Positions 33,582 through 48,500 of a stretch of DNA of 64,000 bases are shown here, piece by piece; the stretch's first letter is position 1; each line of letters opens with the position of its first letter. The stretch is from Apodemus sylvaticus (lineage: Eukaryota > Chordata > Mammalia > Rodentia > Muridae), in the NCBI RefSeq assembly GCF_947179515.1, contig NC_067477.1:119098562-119162561 (forward strand). The letters run 5' to 3'. Below the pieces are notes generated by a model. It had not been told where the DNA came from and did not search any database. It was given only the letters and a program-made list of their open reading frames with translations. Made by a program: the position numbers and the translations under genes.

Positions 33582-36500
33582 CTGGGGGAAGAGGCAGGAG
33601 AGTCAGAGATTCAGGGCTCAATTCACCCATCCATCTGCCCAAGTCCTGATTCTACAAGAGCACAATGACCTCCTGTATCTTCCTAGTGTGTCCATGTGGA
33701 ACTCTCCTTTCTTCACCCAGCGCCTGAATCCTTCCAAATGTGGATGGGTCTGTCTAGTGGCCAACACCCAGCTATAACCTCCTGTTGGTTCCTCACCAGC
33801 CTTTCCTTTCAAATATGATTTTGAAAGGTGGGGGAGTTGGTAAGCTACTGTTGGAAAAGTCTTGGGGTGCAGCTGAGCCTGCCTTCTTGGGCCCTACTCT
33901 TCTCAGCAAACAAACACTGAGCATGGCTGCATGGCCCTGGGGAGCTCTGAGGAGTACCTGAGGACCGAGGTGGGATATCCTGTCACCGCCTAGGAGGAAG
34001 GTACAGGACTGACCGTGTTAAAAAGGAAAGGGGTGCAAAGAGGAGAGATCAACAGAGGGGTGAGTCTGGAGGCAGGAACATCAGAAAATAAGATGAGAGA
34101 GGGGCCCAGGGAATAAGGGACCACTGGGGTCAAAGCCAGTAGTGAACAAAAGCAAAACACAAACATGTAGTGAGTGGGACTCATCTGGGAAGGAGGCCCA
34201 TTTGCCTAGGGTGTGTAGCAGTAGCAGGAGGCAGGTGTCCCTCCACTTGGGCAGTGGTGATCAGATAAGGATCCCAGCATCCTTGACAAGACTGGAGTAA
34301 CTTTCCAGGACAGTCATTCAGTGTCTAGAAGCAAGTGGAGGATGAGGAGGAAGCAGCAGAGGAGAGCTGGAGGGACAGATGGTCAGGGGTCTAGGAGAGA
34401 AAGGACAGGAGCATGGACTCTGGGAACAGTGGGATCTTCACTGCCAGCTCCCATCCCCGAGCTCCACTGTGGAGCTCGGCACGACAAGATGCTCATATTC
34501 TTCTGAAGTAACTGGTCGTTCCAGGCATCTAACTAGTACTCACTCTCTAGACCACCTTCCAGCATGACTCCTCTCTGCCACTGGGATTGTTGGCTCCTCC
34601 CTGCCCTATTTTGTGTCCATCAGAAAGGACAGTGATGATGAAGTAAATGGTAGTATGGCCCGTCGCCCCACCCAGACAACTTAGGACAGATAGGGTATTC
34701 ATGCTCACTCACAGGTGAGGGACACTTGAGTTTGCTTCGGTTGTATGTGAAGTTATTGGAGGTTGTCTTCCAGCCCACAGGTTCCAGCTAGAAAAGAGAA
34801 AAAGGATACCTTTGTTGTGCAGAAAAGCTGGCTTACGTGGGATACTCTTTTGGAAGGGTACATTCAGACCAGCAACCTGTTAAGATCTGCCACACAGCTC
34901 TGGCCAAAAGACACTGAAACTGTCTTTTGACTCAGGGAAAAACATCTATCTGAACTCAGGGCAGAACCCCTGAGTTGTTGCCTCTGAATTTACCCAGAAC
35001 ATCAAGGCCCCCAGAAAGAACAATCAGCCCATACTAAATCTCTTGTAGGGCTGGGACCAGAATGCCCACTGCCTTTCCACTTGTGGGTCTGTGATTACAG
35101 ACACGATATCTTCAATTTATAACATGGTGATCATATTTACCAACTTGTCTAAGTGTGTGCAGCTAGTCAGTCTCAGGAGCACTTTGAAAGCATATTGGTT
35201 ACCATGACATTCCTACTGTACTTGGCTTGTCAACCCTGAAGAAACTGAAATCTTACTGGAGCTGCTCTCTGGCTTGTGAAGCAGATGAAAACATTTACTA
35301 GAAATATCCCAGGGAGCAGCTGTGGTTTGGTTGGGGTGCTGCTAAACACTTCCACATCAGAGTGAGGAGCAGGAAGCTGCTATGCCCCTACCCCAGCATC
35401 TTCAGGTAGTTGGACTTGTGTCCCAAGGGGAAGAAAAGATCTGGCACTTTGAACTGGTCTGACATTCATCCCCTGTAGAGTCTGCTTCAGGTCTATCCCT
35501 GACCTCCAAGCTCTGATGATGCCGGAAGTAAACGCCCTCCCTGGGCGGGTGACAGACCTGGGCCGTGATCTCACTGTCTGCTGTCTGAAGGCCCTCCACA
35601 CCCATTTCTTAGGAACTCAGAGGGGGTGAATGGCCCCAAGCTTGGGAGGGATACCTTCTCCAGGGCAGTTGGATGGCTGGCATTAACCGCAGTAGGATTT
35701 TTAGGACACGTAGTGTAGCGTAGGGCTTCCAGAGAAACCCTGACAGGGACGCATATATGAACTAGGATGGGCTAGATGGAGATCTGTTTCTGCTTTCTTA
35801 GAGCCAAGGGAACACGACTGTGCTCTGGCAAAGAGAACCACTAGGGACAAAATGGAGGCTAAAAGTCAGATTGGCTGTTTCCCATGGATGCTCCAAGGAC
35901 TGGGCTCAATAAACTTATCAATATCCTCTTCCTGTTGGCTCCTATCAGAGTACACCTGCCCTGATTACCCTCCACCTCCTTGGCTGTTGTCTTTGTGACT
36001 TCTTTTGCAGTTAGCTGTTTATATTCACGGCCAGTCCCTCCCTAACCTGCCCCTTGGGTCTCCTCACTACCTGCTCCCCTGGGGCACTCAGTTAATTCTG
36101 TGGTTTGGGATACTACATTGGTGCAGTTTTCCATTGCGGTTGTCAGGTCTCTCCCAGACCTTTCCATTTGAGCCCCAGGCTCTTGCACCCCATGCCTCTG
36201 TGTGAATATCTAGGAGGCAGCCCCTACTTCCCATGTCTGACACAGAATGCAACTCCCAAGAAGTCATCTCTTTTGCTATTTGAACATCTGTTTGGTGTCT
36301 TAGACTCCAAAGCCAGGAGTCCCTCCCTAGTCCCTTCCCTCAGCCAGCTTTAAATACAGCTCTCCTCCAGGGCTATCACCCTGGTCCCAGCCACATTCTA
36401 CTCATGCGATCTCATCTCTTGTACCTTTGATTCCAGCCCACGTCTGCACAGTAGCTAGAGGACCATTGGCAACACGTCAGCCCCTTGTTTAAAACAGCAG

Positions 36501-39500
36501 AGAATGTGGCCCTTGCCTGTCTTTCTGACCTTGGTCCCTGATTTTGGAGTACTACCCAGGCCTGTGTGTTCTTGAGGAGCTTCAAGCCCATTCCTGACTC
36601 CACGCCACATGGGTCCTATTTCTTCTCCCTGGGACACTGTGGCCCAGACCGCCGCCCGACTGGCAACCTTCTTGGCCTTCACTTCACGTGCACCAATGAG
36701 GCTGCTTCTCCTCACCACTGCCCCACATCCCACTTCTCTGCTCTACAGCTTCTGAAGCCCAATGTGGTCGGCTGTATGCGACCTTGTGTTGACCTGTCTA
36801 GCTTCTTTATCATCTGTCTCTTCTGGCCACACTCTTTACAGTCCATGAAAGCAGCGGCATTCTTTATTCTGTGCAGATTCTGGCCTCTGGAACAGTATGG
36901 GCCATGTAGTAACGCCGAAGCGTTGTTTGTTGAGTGGAAAGAGAAATGGAAGTCGGCAGGACTGGAATGGTAAGAAGGGAAAAGGCTTGGGCCAGCCCCA
37001 GGGGGTGGAGTTGGTTTTCTAGAACCAACCTTTCTTAACACAGGCACTGTGGGGTACCAATGATGCAGCCAACCTTAGGGCAAGGCAAGGTGCCGTGGAG
37101 CAGAGTGTCACTGGCCTATGCTGGGGAGGTAAAGGGCCAGTGGAGGTAAAGGTGGCCTCTTGACTGTTTAGATGAGGCAAGGAGGTGAGAAGCCAAGGTA
37201 AAAGGACAGTGGTATTTGGGTGGTACAGGGATTGCCAAGCTGCAAAGTAGGGGCGGGGGCTGCCTAGCATGATGGGCAGAGAAAGGAACTGGGGCCAAGT
37301 CCCAAAGCCCTGTACACTACAGCGACAGTGTCTAACCTGTCTCCTTTCTCTGCAAGATGGGAGGTGGGAACTTTGGAAGACTGAAGGCAAGGGATGATTT
37401 GCTCAGGTTCTCTTTCTTACAAATTGTTTAGCTGCTATGTGGAAAACAGGTCTAAGGCAGCAGTTCATAAACCCTGTTTATTAAAATCGTCTTGGGAGTT
37501 CCTTTAAAAAGTGGTAACTCTAGACCATTCATAATTGAACATAACTTTAATCCCAGCAGTCAGGCATATCTCTATCAATTCTAGACCAGTTTGGTTTATA
37601 TAGCCAGCCAGGGTATATAGTGGTGCCCTGTCTCAAAAGAAAGAGAAGAACATCATGTCTAATACCTACTCCAGACAAATTTTATCTATTTATCAATTAT
37701 ATATACATATATATGTATACATATATACATGTGTACATATAAACATGTGTGCATGTTTACATATATACATATACACATATACATACACACGTGCACACAC
37801 ACATACTCACATATATATATGAATATATATATGTGTGTGTGTGTGCATGCATGTGCATGTGTGCATATGAAAACAGTCGCCCTCAGAGGCCATCAAACTC
37901 CCCAGGAGTTACAAGCAATTGTAAACTGCCTGTGCTGGATAGGTGCTTGTCAACTTGATATTTGCTATGGTTATCTGAGAAGAGAGAACCACAATTGAGA
38001 AAATGCCCCATGAGACTGGACTGCAGGTAAGCCTATGGGGCATTTTCTTAGTGATTGAGTGGGAGGACCTGGCCCACTGTGGGCAGTGTCCTTGTTCATC
38101 AGTGGTCCTGGATGATGTAAGAAAGCAGGCTGAGCAAGCCAGTAAGCAGCATTCCTCTGTGGCCTCTGCCTCAGCCGCTGACTAGGTTCCTGCTTGAGTT
38201 CATGCTCTGACTTCCTACACTGATGAACTGTACTGTGGAACTATAAGCTGAAAGAAACCCTTTTCTATCCAAGTTGCTCTTGGATATGGTGTTGTATAGC
38301 AGCACTAGAAACCTATTAACTAAGACACTGTCTGACATAGCTGGGAACTGAACTTGAGATCTCTGCAAGAGCATTATGCACTCTTAAGGCAGATGACAAG
38401 ATGTCTCCAAATCACTGCTATATTTAAAAGTACCACTTGTGGAAGCTAACAGAGAGAAACAGTAAGTATACATGCAGCTGATCATTTTGGTAAAAAGAGA
38501 TCACACTAGCATAGTAACCAAGAACCAGAGCATTACCAGTACTCAGAAGGGCTCCTCCTACACCTTCTTCAACCCTATTCACTTAAAGAGAAATAATCAT
38601 GAAAGACGACACTGACTTCTAATGCCTTACAGTTAGCTACTTGTCTTTGAGGTAGGTGAGTGTGCATGCGAGTGTGTGCATGCATATGCTGCACCTATGC
38701 ATATAATGTTGAGGTGTGTAGAAATACTCTGGCTTGTGGATGTACAACAGTTTGTGGATGGACATCTGTGAAATTTCCAGCTTGAACTTAACGATGTGTG
38801 TGCTGTTCCTATGAAAACCGCAGTATGTATCTTTGTAGTGACTCTAGTGGACTCTTCTCTGCAGGAGAGTATTGTTAGGTCTCAGGAAATACATAGGTTC
38901 GGCATCATTAGATACACAAGAGCTTGCCAAAGTGGTTGTAAATACTCATTATATTTGAGTCACCAGAGGATTTCAGGCTCCAGAGGATTCTTATATGAGC
39001 CAGTGCTGAGCACTGCTGTACAGGGGGTAGGAGTCTGCAGGCATAGGGTTTGCAGATAAGGAGTACTGGGTAGCAGTGGCACAACAGGACTCAGAAGGAG
39101 AGAAAGAGCTGCTGGTCTTGACTTTTGCACAGGTCTCTAGAGGAAGAAATGTGGGTTACGAAGCCAGGAGACACACACAAGACATAGTGACAGTGACTTA
39201 AAGTGCATTTGTTGTTCCTGTAGAGTGCCCTGGGAACATCAGCTGAAGCTGCAGACACTATGTCATAGGTCTAATTATGAGCCATGAATTCACAGGCTGC
39301 ATATGTGCTTATCCGGTTGGTGTTAAGGCTGGGCCACCAGAGGAAGACGTGGAAAACATGGCCTCTTTTTTCTGTGGGGCCACTAATCAGCTGTGTGAGG
39401 CTGGGCAAACTGTCCCATGTCTCCTGTTCTTCGATACAGAGTGCCCTGGCTTGGGGACCTCTCAGATCTGTTCCAGCTCTAACAGCCTGTTATTTATTTG

Positions 39501-42500
39501 CTGTGACTCTGGAGGTGGCATTCCAGTAAGAGGACAATTGGAGAGTTGGCAGGATGCTAGAGATGCATGTCTGAGATGGTTTGGGATGAAACATGGGACT
39601 CTGTAATTATTCCCCTAAATTATACAGGACAAGGGACTCTGGGGTGGTTTTAGGTTTTTGTTTAGGTTTTTTTGTTGTTGTTGTTAATTTGGGTTTGGCT
39701 GGGAAAGCACAGTTGCCTTGTGTTCCCAGTGTTTTAGCTTCTGTTTTTACATCTACATCCCTTCTGCCTAACCTTGTGGAATAAAACTCTCTCACCTGGG
39801 TGAATGGAAAGAATACTGACTGACTGCTTCAGAAAAGAAGACAAGAACCTTGCAGCAGAGACCAATGGGCCCGGCCACGCCTGAGCATCTGGCTGGCTGG
39901 CGAGGCTCAGGAAACCCTGGAGAGTCCCAGCTAGAAGCAGAAGCGGCTTGATGAAGAAGCTGGGGAGGCAGGAGCAAGAACTTTGCTTTTCCTGGCTCTT
40001 GCTAATACGTGGAGTCCTCTGAGGTCTTTGGGGGAACATGAGACAGGAAATAGATTTCCATTCCATGGAGGGGTGTTAAAAGGGACAAGCTGTGGCAGAG
40101 TCACTGGAGGACAGTTGTCCTTCAAAGAAAGAAACAGAACTAGTTTTAGAAATGATAGTCTATAAATGCCAGGCTGAGAGTGCTGGCCCCTGGGAGACTG
40201 AGGCAGAAGCATCAAAAGTCAAAGCCTGCCTATACTACTTAGAGAGTTGAAGGCCACAGCAACCTGAGATAGTTTGTTTTTAAAACAAAAGTAAACAAGC
40301 CCCAAGGATTTAGATCAGTGACAGAGAACTTACCTAGTATGTGCAATGCCCTAGGTTCAATACCCAGCAAGAAAACAATAAAACACAATATACACACATA
40401 ACAAAGCCAGATACAGTTATAATTCTGGCATTTGGGAGGCAGTATGGAAAGTATCAGGCCAGCCTGGGCTACAGGAACCAAAGAAAATCAAGATAAACTG
40501 AGGAGGCAGGTGGAGGGAAACACAAAGATATTCTGACAGCAATTTAGAATCCTGTGCAGAAAGAAAATGACGGGGAAAAGCTTTAGAACTGTGCAGATGG
40601 ATGACGTCAATGGAAGCGACGTGCAGTCTGCAGCTGAATACACACGCCACTTTAGATGCTAGAGAGAAGGCGGCGAGATGCAGCTAAGGAGAAAGTCATT
40701 GTTGTGAGTCAGCTGAGGGAGGCATCGGGCAGCATGGGGTTGCTAACAGGTGTGGGAATGTTTGCCCAGCGGTGATTGGCAGAGACACCCTTGGCCTAGA
40801 ACTGCAATAAAGACGGTTCAGTCACCAAGGGAAGCATGCAGGCCAGGTGGGTGTTGTAATAGAGCCTAGATCAAAGACTGTGAAAGCACTTCATTTGCTG
40901 AGACAGATGATGTAGGGATCAGGGGTGACAGGCAAGGCATAAGGACAGCTGTCCCTGTACACCCAGGGCTGCATAGTCATTTCCTAAGGTTCTCTTTTTG
41001 AGTGGAAAGGATAGGAATAGGTCTCCACCATTGAGAACAGGCTGTGTGGATGCTGCCTATAGAAACACTACTTGGAGATGCTGAGACTGGATACTGGAAG
41101 GGTAATGTATTCTGTATCGTTGCTTCACGATGCAGGTGAACATGACCAAGGATGCACAGCTGACACGCTCATCCAGTCTTATTCAGTCTGATTGCAAAGC
41201 TATTCTTCTCTTCATGATGCCAGGAGCTGTGCTAAGTGCGCAAATGTGTGTCTATGTACATACGTACATACCCCCTTTAAAAAGGCATGTATGTAAGGAC
41301 AAGTGCTTGCAGCCTAATGGTCTGAGTTTGGGGCCCAGAAGCCACACGGTTGAAGAGAACTGACTCCTACAAAAGTTGTTCCGACCTCCAATCTACACCG
41401 TGGCATGTGTATACACACAACAAGCAAATCTAATGCCTTAAAACATTTTCACATCAAGGGGTGGGGTAGTGAGATGGTCACTTGCCATCCTAGTCTGACG
41501 GCTTGATCTTGATCTCTGGAACCCACAGCGGAAGGAGAGAACTGATCCCAGAATTTGTCCTCTGATCTCTGTATATTCCCACACTCAGGTATAATAAAGA
41601 TCTATGGTTGGGGTCGAACAGATGGCTCTGAGGGGAAGAGCTTGCTGCTAACTCATACTAAACTTGAGGACGTGAATTCAAAGTACTAGAATCCATGCAA
41701 ACAAACAAACAGCATGGGTGTGTGTGTGTGTATGTGTGTGTGTGTGTGCAACCCCAGCACTGTGGAGAGTAGGCAGAGAGAGGATAGTCAACGTGTGCCT
41801 TGGTACACATACACTAAGGTCAACCATGGAGTTTTAGGGAAAAGAAAGTCATAGCAGCAGTTTGTCCTCTTGTGGGACTGAGCCTTATCCTTAGGGTGCA
41901 CCCTTGGGAGCACTCCCACTTACCATGTTGTTCCAGAGGGCAATGGCCATCTCAGCATGGCCACGGTCTGAGAAGTGGTAACAGTCTTCAGAGAAGAAGG
42001 TGAGGTCCAGGCCCCCTCGCTGAGAGGAGAGACAAGGAGGTTAACATCTGGGCTGAGCTGCCAGCCTCCCTGCCCAGCAGGGGACACAGCAGGTCCCCTT
42101 TCATCCTTTGGATCCTATTTCAACCTACTTCAGACTCTGGTAGGAAAATCTCCTGCGGGTTTTGGAATTTTTTTTTTAAGTGAACATGAATTATAGCTTC
42201 CCTAATTCAACCCTGTCCTGAAAATGACACTATAATAATTTCAGGAAGATTTCCATTGTGTGGTGGAAGGTGACTTGGGGTTGGGTAGGGACACTTGGTC
42301 ACTATTAATTCTATTGTTTCTAAGAATGTTTAAGTTCTAATCACACACACACACACACAGACACAGTAGAAAGAAAAGCTCTACCTTTGGGAGGCTTGCT
42401 GGAGGAAGATATTAAAAATGAGTGCTACATCCATTAGCTTCCTCGAACTGGCTGTAGCTTACCTCATTCAGAGGGATGAAGGTATTCCGGAAGAAAGGCT

Positions 42501-45500
42501 GCACAGTGACTGCGAAGTCCTCACGCTGCATGTACCGGTGCAAGAAGGAGAGCTCTGAGGTGTCACTCTGAGGACGGAGAGGTGGCTCAATCCAACTGGC
42601 AAGGGTCTACCTGGGCTGCCCTGGGTTGGCTGTGACGGGAGCGGACCCACCGTAGATTAAAGGGACTTAAAGGGAGTGTGCTGGCCCACTCGGGGACTCC
42701 TCCTACTAGTAATGAACCACTGCATCTTGCTGCCCTATGCTGACCAAGAGGATCAGAGTCAAGGGGTCCCTGGCTGGAGAAATTCTCCATTCCAGCCTCT
42801 ACTCGTTAAGCTAAGTCTAAGGCGCCGATGATGTAGAACTGGCCATGGGCCTGGCTGCCCTCACTGCATGGTGTAGTCAGTGAGGCCTAGCTCCCATGAG
42901 GAGAACTATCTCCTCAGTTCTTCAAAAACACCGAAGAATTTAGGACGACAGGAATAGAGAGCCCATGGGTTTTGGACTCAAGTACCAAAACATAGATATA
43001 AAAGGATTAAACTAAATATACCCATAGCAAGGACTTCACAATTCATCTGAGATATGGAGGCAAAAGGGGAAGACAGGAGAAGCACAGATAGCTTGTCCAG
43101 TGCAGACCTCACTTGCCCTGGGAAGGTTGGGAAGGCGGCGGGGGCATGGGGGAGGGGCTTCTAAGAGGAAGATTACTTGACCCATTAAAAGGAATTAGCT
43201 TGCAACTAGTAGCAGTGATATGGAGGAGTGTTGGGGAGTGGACAGAGGGTGGAGGAAGGAAATATTAGTAGAACCAGGGTTTCAGTTCATGGAGATGGGA
43301 AAGGGGAAGGCAGAGGGAGCTGGGAACAGTGACCCTTCCCCTCAGAAAGGTTAGAGGTTAGCAGTGCCCTGCTGTGTGGCTTCTACTCTGAAAGTCGGGT
43401 TTCTCCCAACTACCTCTTTGGGATCTCCATACCCTCTTTCCCCAGGTAAATACTTTGAGGGATAGGATCTCCTTTTAGGGAGCTGCTTGCTCTCAGCCAA
43501 ACCCTGTGGAACACACAAGCTCAGAGTCCTCACTTAGGGAGCACGGTGTGTGGACTCCCACCAGGAGCACCCAGGAGGAAGAGAGCATCAAGATTCACCT
43601 GGAGATTCCAGTTTATTTTCTTCAGCTCCTGCATCGCTATGAGGTTTTGAGTGTGTTTCAAGCAACTGCAATTTTTCCTACAAGATAAGAATTCTTGTCT
43701 TGAGGCTGCCTTGGCCCCATCATGCCTTCCTGACACAAGTTTCTGTCCATGTGGTGCAGTCTTTGCTGCTAAATGGAGGTGGGCGGGGCTTGAGACAGGA
43801 GCATGCCTACAACTCTTGGGTCTAAGTCACAAAACCTTAACTCAGGAGTGCGGTGGAAAAGGTATGTCCTGGTTGGGACGGGAAATGTTCCCTAAAATCT
43901 CAAGTGCAGACTGAAAGCTTGGTCCTGAGCTTTGGCACTATGGGGTGGTGGTGGAACCTTTAGTGGGCAGAGCCTAATTGAAGGAAGTAGCCACAGGAGT
44001 CACACCCATTGCTTTCCCACCTGCTTTGCTTTCTAGCCTCTGTGAAGTAAGTGACCGGCTGCATTTCCTCACATATTCCCACCCAAAACTGTCTTGTCAA
44101 AGGGCCAAGAGACCACGGACCGAAAAGTAAAGCCTAGAACCAACATTCCCCTATTCTCATAGGCTGACGCAAGATACTTATTTACTGGAAGGCTTAGCCC
44201 CTGAAGAGGTCTCTTTCCTTGTGTGGACGATTTCCCAAAGATAAGGAAAGGCCCGGGTGGAGTTCTGGCAAGACTTCTGTGGTGGCTCTACCTCTGGGCT
44301 CCTCCCCACAGTCCCTGCTTCTCCCTGATGAGCACTGGGGGTGGGGATTGGGGGGTTTCCTTGAGGTCCAGAGGGTGAAGATAACTGGACAGCCTGAGAC
44401 ACCCTTGACAAGGTGAAATGTGATACCAGCGTCTGAGGAACTGGAGGGACTTTCCTTGCTAACCAGGGCCGTTCCACCTGGGGACCTGATTCCTTAGCCA
44501 CCTTTACAAGACATCTATTTGTCTTCAGATAGGACTTGTCAGTCACAGCTGCCAAACTTCTGTCTGCCCCTCAGTAATTCCTGCCTGTTAGAACCTCTGA
44601 CCCCTGCTTTTGAAGGTGGGATAAAAGCTGTCTGTCTAGCTCGTTCTACCCACAAACATGAACTTCCTGATGATGCCGCTCTTGGGGAGAGTTTATTCCT
44701 ATTGTTGTAAGTAGTCAGAGATCCAGAGACACTGTGGGTTTCCTCAGCAGCAGAGCCAGGATTTTAGGGAAACTCAAGGTGTCCTTACGGGTCATTGTCC
44801 TCTGCAGACGGTAGACTTGCCAGTGCGGACTTTGGAATCAGAGCACTGGGGAGCCTTCTAGGTCATTTGGTGTGTCTCACTTTATAGAAAAGGAAGCCGC
44901 CATCCAGGGAAGGGAGAAGGTAGGCAGGTGGTTCCCCAGCACATCCAAGTGTTTCTGGAGGCCTGCCTTCTAACCCTGCCCGCACCGTTTTCCTCCTGGT
45001 GTGCCTGTGACACCCTGCCCGCCCGCCCGGGCAGCCTCGCCCCGTACACTTACTGAACTGCCAGCGGCATGGTACATTTCCCACCTTGGTCCCCGTGCTG
45101 CAGGCCAACCAGCTCCATGACTTCCACCACATTGACGAAAACCCGGGGAAGCTGCGGGAGGCAGAGGGGTGGGGTCTGTGAGCTTGAGGGCAGTCTTCCA
45201 TCTAACCTCCCCCCTCCCCATTGCTACCACAGAAGAGATGGGTGCCCATGGAGGGGCCCACGTGATCACACTGACTTCCTCCTAGTGCCTCTCTTAGTTA
45301 GGCAGAAAAGCTGAGACCCGGAGAAGTCCCAGGGCTAACAAAAACCACAGTGGTTGCCTTCAAACCCAGGCCAGCTGGCTCCAGCGGGAGCTCTGTTAGC
45401 CACTGTCTAGCTTCCCAGGGCAGTCAGAAGCTGTCTTGCAGAGAATCAAATACAATTTGCCTAGAAGCACGCAAGGTGTCCCCCCCCGCCCCGCCATACA

Positions 45501-48500
45501 CATGTCAATAGTGGGAAATCAGGGTGGCTCACTACCCATTCCTACCTCCTTGTAGAGGATATCCAAGGCATCCTGGATGTACTTGACATACGTCTTGGTT
45601 GAGTAGTTCCCCTGTATAGGGAAAAGGAGGCTCTCTTTGGCTTTCTACTCTGGGAGGAGGACTTAGAAAAGGGTGACTGCTGTCCCTAAGAGCCCACCTT
45701 CCTGCATTCCTCAAGACTTGGCCCCAGGGACCTGGTGGTGTCCTTTTTCATAAATATACACCCTCCGGAGCAGGGAGAGCACTGTCTACATGAGGGGTAC
45801 ATGTGCTGGGACTCGAGAGGCATTCCCTACATCATGTATCCACGGGCAGCTCTGGGTATCTTCTGGTTTCCAATGACTCTCTACAAGCCAGGGCACAGCC
45901 CTATTGAAAGCTCCAGGAGTTAGGTCCTTTGTGCACCCCAGACTCCCAGTTCTGGGCAGTAAGGGAAAGGACTGAGAAGATTCTACAAGAGCTAAGCCTG
46001 TGTGGGGAAGACAAATCATGCCAGGCTCTCGATAGTTACACTCTGAGATCCACAAGGAGCTGCCTGCCACCCCCAACAGTGTCAGCATTCCACCACCTCT
46101 TCAGAGCCCTGGCAGCTGCCTTCTCCTGGCAAAATAAAATACAGGATGTCCCCAGCTTAGAACAAGATGTATTCTAAAAGATACAGGTTCCAAACGCTTG
46201 CTAAGTCTGGACATGTTTCCCCATAGAGACACATCAGGAATGGGGTCAAGCTCCCAGGCCAGCTGGCCGGGGTGTTTGCTTAGATTAGCATGGTCCAGAA
46301 GGGCAGCGAGGACACTCGGCTTGGTTCTATTTTTTTCCAACTCCATTTAGAAGATTGTATTACCTCCCCCTCCAAGAGAGGGCAGACTCCAAGCAGACAC
46401 AAGACTTAGAGTCATTGGCCATCCGTCGTGGAGTGCCATCTGTATGGTCACCACCTCAGTGTCCAAAGACTGGGTCCTTCTAGACCTTTCTTCTGAGTTG
46501 GGGAACCACTTAGGAAAGCTAAGTCTCACCTGCTCTGTGTAAACCAGGGGCTGCCTGGGTAGAATCAAGCGCCCGGAGCCCAGGCTAGTATGAGATTCAA
46601 AGGGGAAGGAGATGAGCCAGAGCTCGTGAGGAGGATGGGGCCAGCAGCTTCCTTCTCAGGCCCTCAGTGAGGCTCGCCAGGGGCTTACCGGATCCTCACA
46701 GTAGAGGCACAGGTCGTTGTTCCCAATGAGGAGTGTAATCAGCTTCCAGTGTTTCTGTAGGTCGATAGTCTGAGGGAATAGATCCTGAGTTTAAGATCTG
46801 GGGACAATTGCTGGTGACGCTAGCTGTGCTACCTAGTCAACTTCTCAGACACTGTCATCTTTTTTATATCACACAAAATATGAGGTGGGGTCATATTCCC
46901 CTGAGGTGATGGGTGTGCTCCTGTAAGAAGTGTGTGCATGTCTGTGTGTGCGTGTGCATGTGTGTGCATGTGTATGCGCGTGCACGCGCGCGCGTGTGTT
47001 TTTGCTCATACATAGGAGACAGGCTACTGAAATCCTCTTAAGGGGCTAGAGTGGGTGTGTCCTGCATTTCTCCAAGCTCGTGAAAGGTCTCATGGATTCT
47101 CATGTTCCTCAAATGTGCTCTGAGGTGTTCAAAGGAATCTGTTTCAAAAGACAGAACTTGGACAAGGTCAGGGCTTTTAGGGCCTGGGTTCATAGAGGGA
47201 GAACCCAGCGGGGTCGGCATGGTGGGGTAGGTCCAGGAAGGCCCTGGAGCGGTGGCTTCCTACTCTCTGTCTACCATAAATGGAGTCCCTCCAACTGGAG
47301 TCCGCAGCACAAGAACAGAGAGAGCTTTCGGAAAAAGTGCAAGTGAGATTCTGAGGGGTTGGGGAGGGAGAAGGGGAGGCCTGGAACGGGTGGCCTATTT
47401 TTAGAACTTGGTGTTTATATAAGAAGGCTCTGGGAAGCCAGCTCTGGGGTAAAGGCCCCAGGCCTGCGATCTGGCCCAGCTCCTCCTCCCACCTTGCCCT
47501 CCTGCAGCCTGCCCTGGGGCGGGGCACCTGCAGGCAGCCATGATGCGATGATGCGTGAACTCCCTGGAAGACCAGCTGAAGGCAAGCTGTGGGGATACTG
47601 GGGGGTTCCGCAGGCCTGCAACTCCCCAGCTAAAGAGACCCCGGCTTTTAGGGGGTCTGCACTCACAGATGTGCTTTTCATCATCTTCACCAGGGCCGTG
47701 GCCTGGGCCGGCAAGTCCCTAGGGAGAAGGAACAAAAGTTGCTTTCAGACTAGCTTGGGACAGAGACCCCCGTAAGCTGAACTCCAGGAGTCCTAACTCC
47801 AGGAAGGTCGTTCTGAGTCATCTTTAGGCAGCTCCTCATCAGGGCTGCCAGAGACCTGGAGCTCCACTGACCCAGACCCTGATGCCCCCGGCAGGGCCAA
47901 GGCCTCACTGACCTTGTAGCTAGGATTTGAACATTCTCACCAGAGACTTTTATTTTCCTCTCTCTTTTACCAAATCTTTTCACTACAAGCTGAGCCTCTT
48001 TGATTCTTACTCGGGTGCCTGTTTTAAAAATAATCTGTTTTATTTTTAAAAAAAGTCCCATTCCTAAATTATCCTCCAGCTTTTTCCCTTCCAGGCTTGG
48101 CAAGCCCTTCACCTCTGTCTGAGCCCCAGTGCCCAACCCTCAGGTCCCTTTATTCTTTTCCATCATGACTTGGATTTTGACACTATTATCCCCTCCCCAA
48201 CAAAACAAGAGGGACAGGGTGGCTGGGACTAGGGCTCCTTTCATCTCCCCGTTGTTTGTTGTAAAGTAAGCTATATACCATTGAGTTCCATATACTTGAT
48301 TATAAGTGGTAGTGGAATAGTACACAGCAGTGAAAAGGAATAAAGCATCATTATCCATAGCATTAATGGACCCGAGAGAGCTGTGAGGGACAGGCCTGTT
48401 TGCTGCATGATGGTGGTGATAACCTCATAGGTACACAGGTGTCAAGACTCATGAAATTGTCTACTTCTGAATACCCATGGTTCATTGTGGATCAATACGG

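Larger units (their letters stand above)
34788..41923 (-). other. Plb1 large intron (7136 bp), repeat-rich
   Basis: The largest intron in the window. It contains an L2 (about 36.3-37.0 kb), a worn B1 (37.5 kb), an AT/CA microsatellite (37.7 kb), an L1 3' end (37.9-38.3 kb), ID-B1 and B1 pieces (40.2-40.5 kb) and RSINE1/B4 copies (41.3-41.8 kb). 34.8-36.3 kb and 38.4-40.16 kb hold nothing I recognise. Confidence 0.75.

Noticed and set aside
36455..36973. Open frames on both strands around 36.5-36.9 kb as a processed gene
   Set aside because: The sequence follows LINE-2 3' text, and the peptide matches no protein that I know.
44863..45269. Longest open frames over the Plb1 exon at 45054-45151
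   Set aside because: They are out of phase with Plb1. The frame giving PRVFVNVVEVMEL fits splice phases and homology, so these are shadows.
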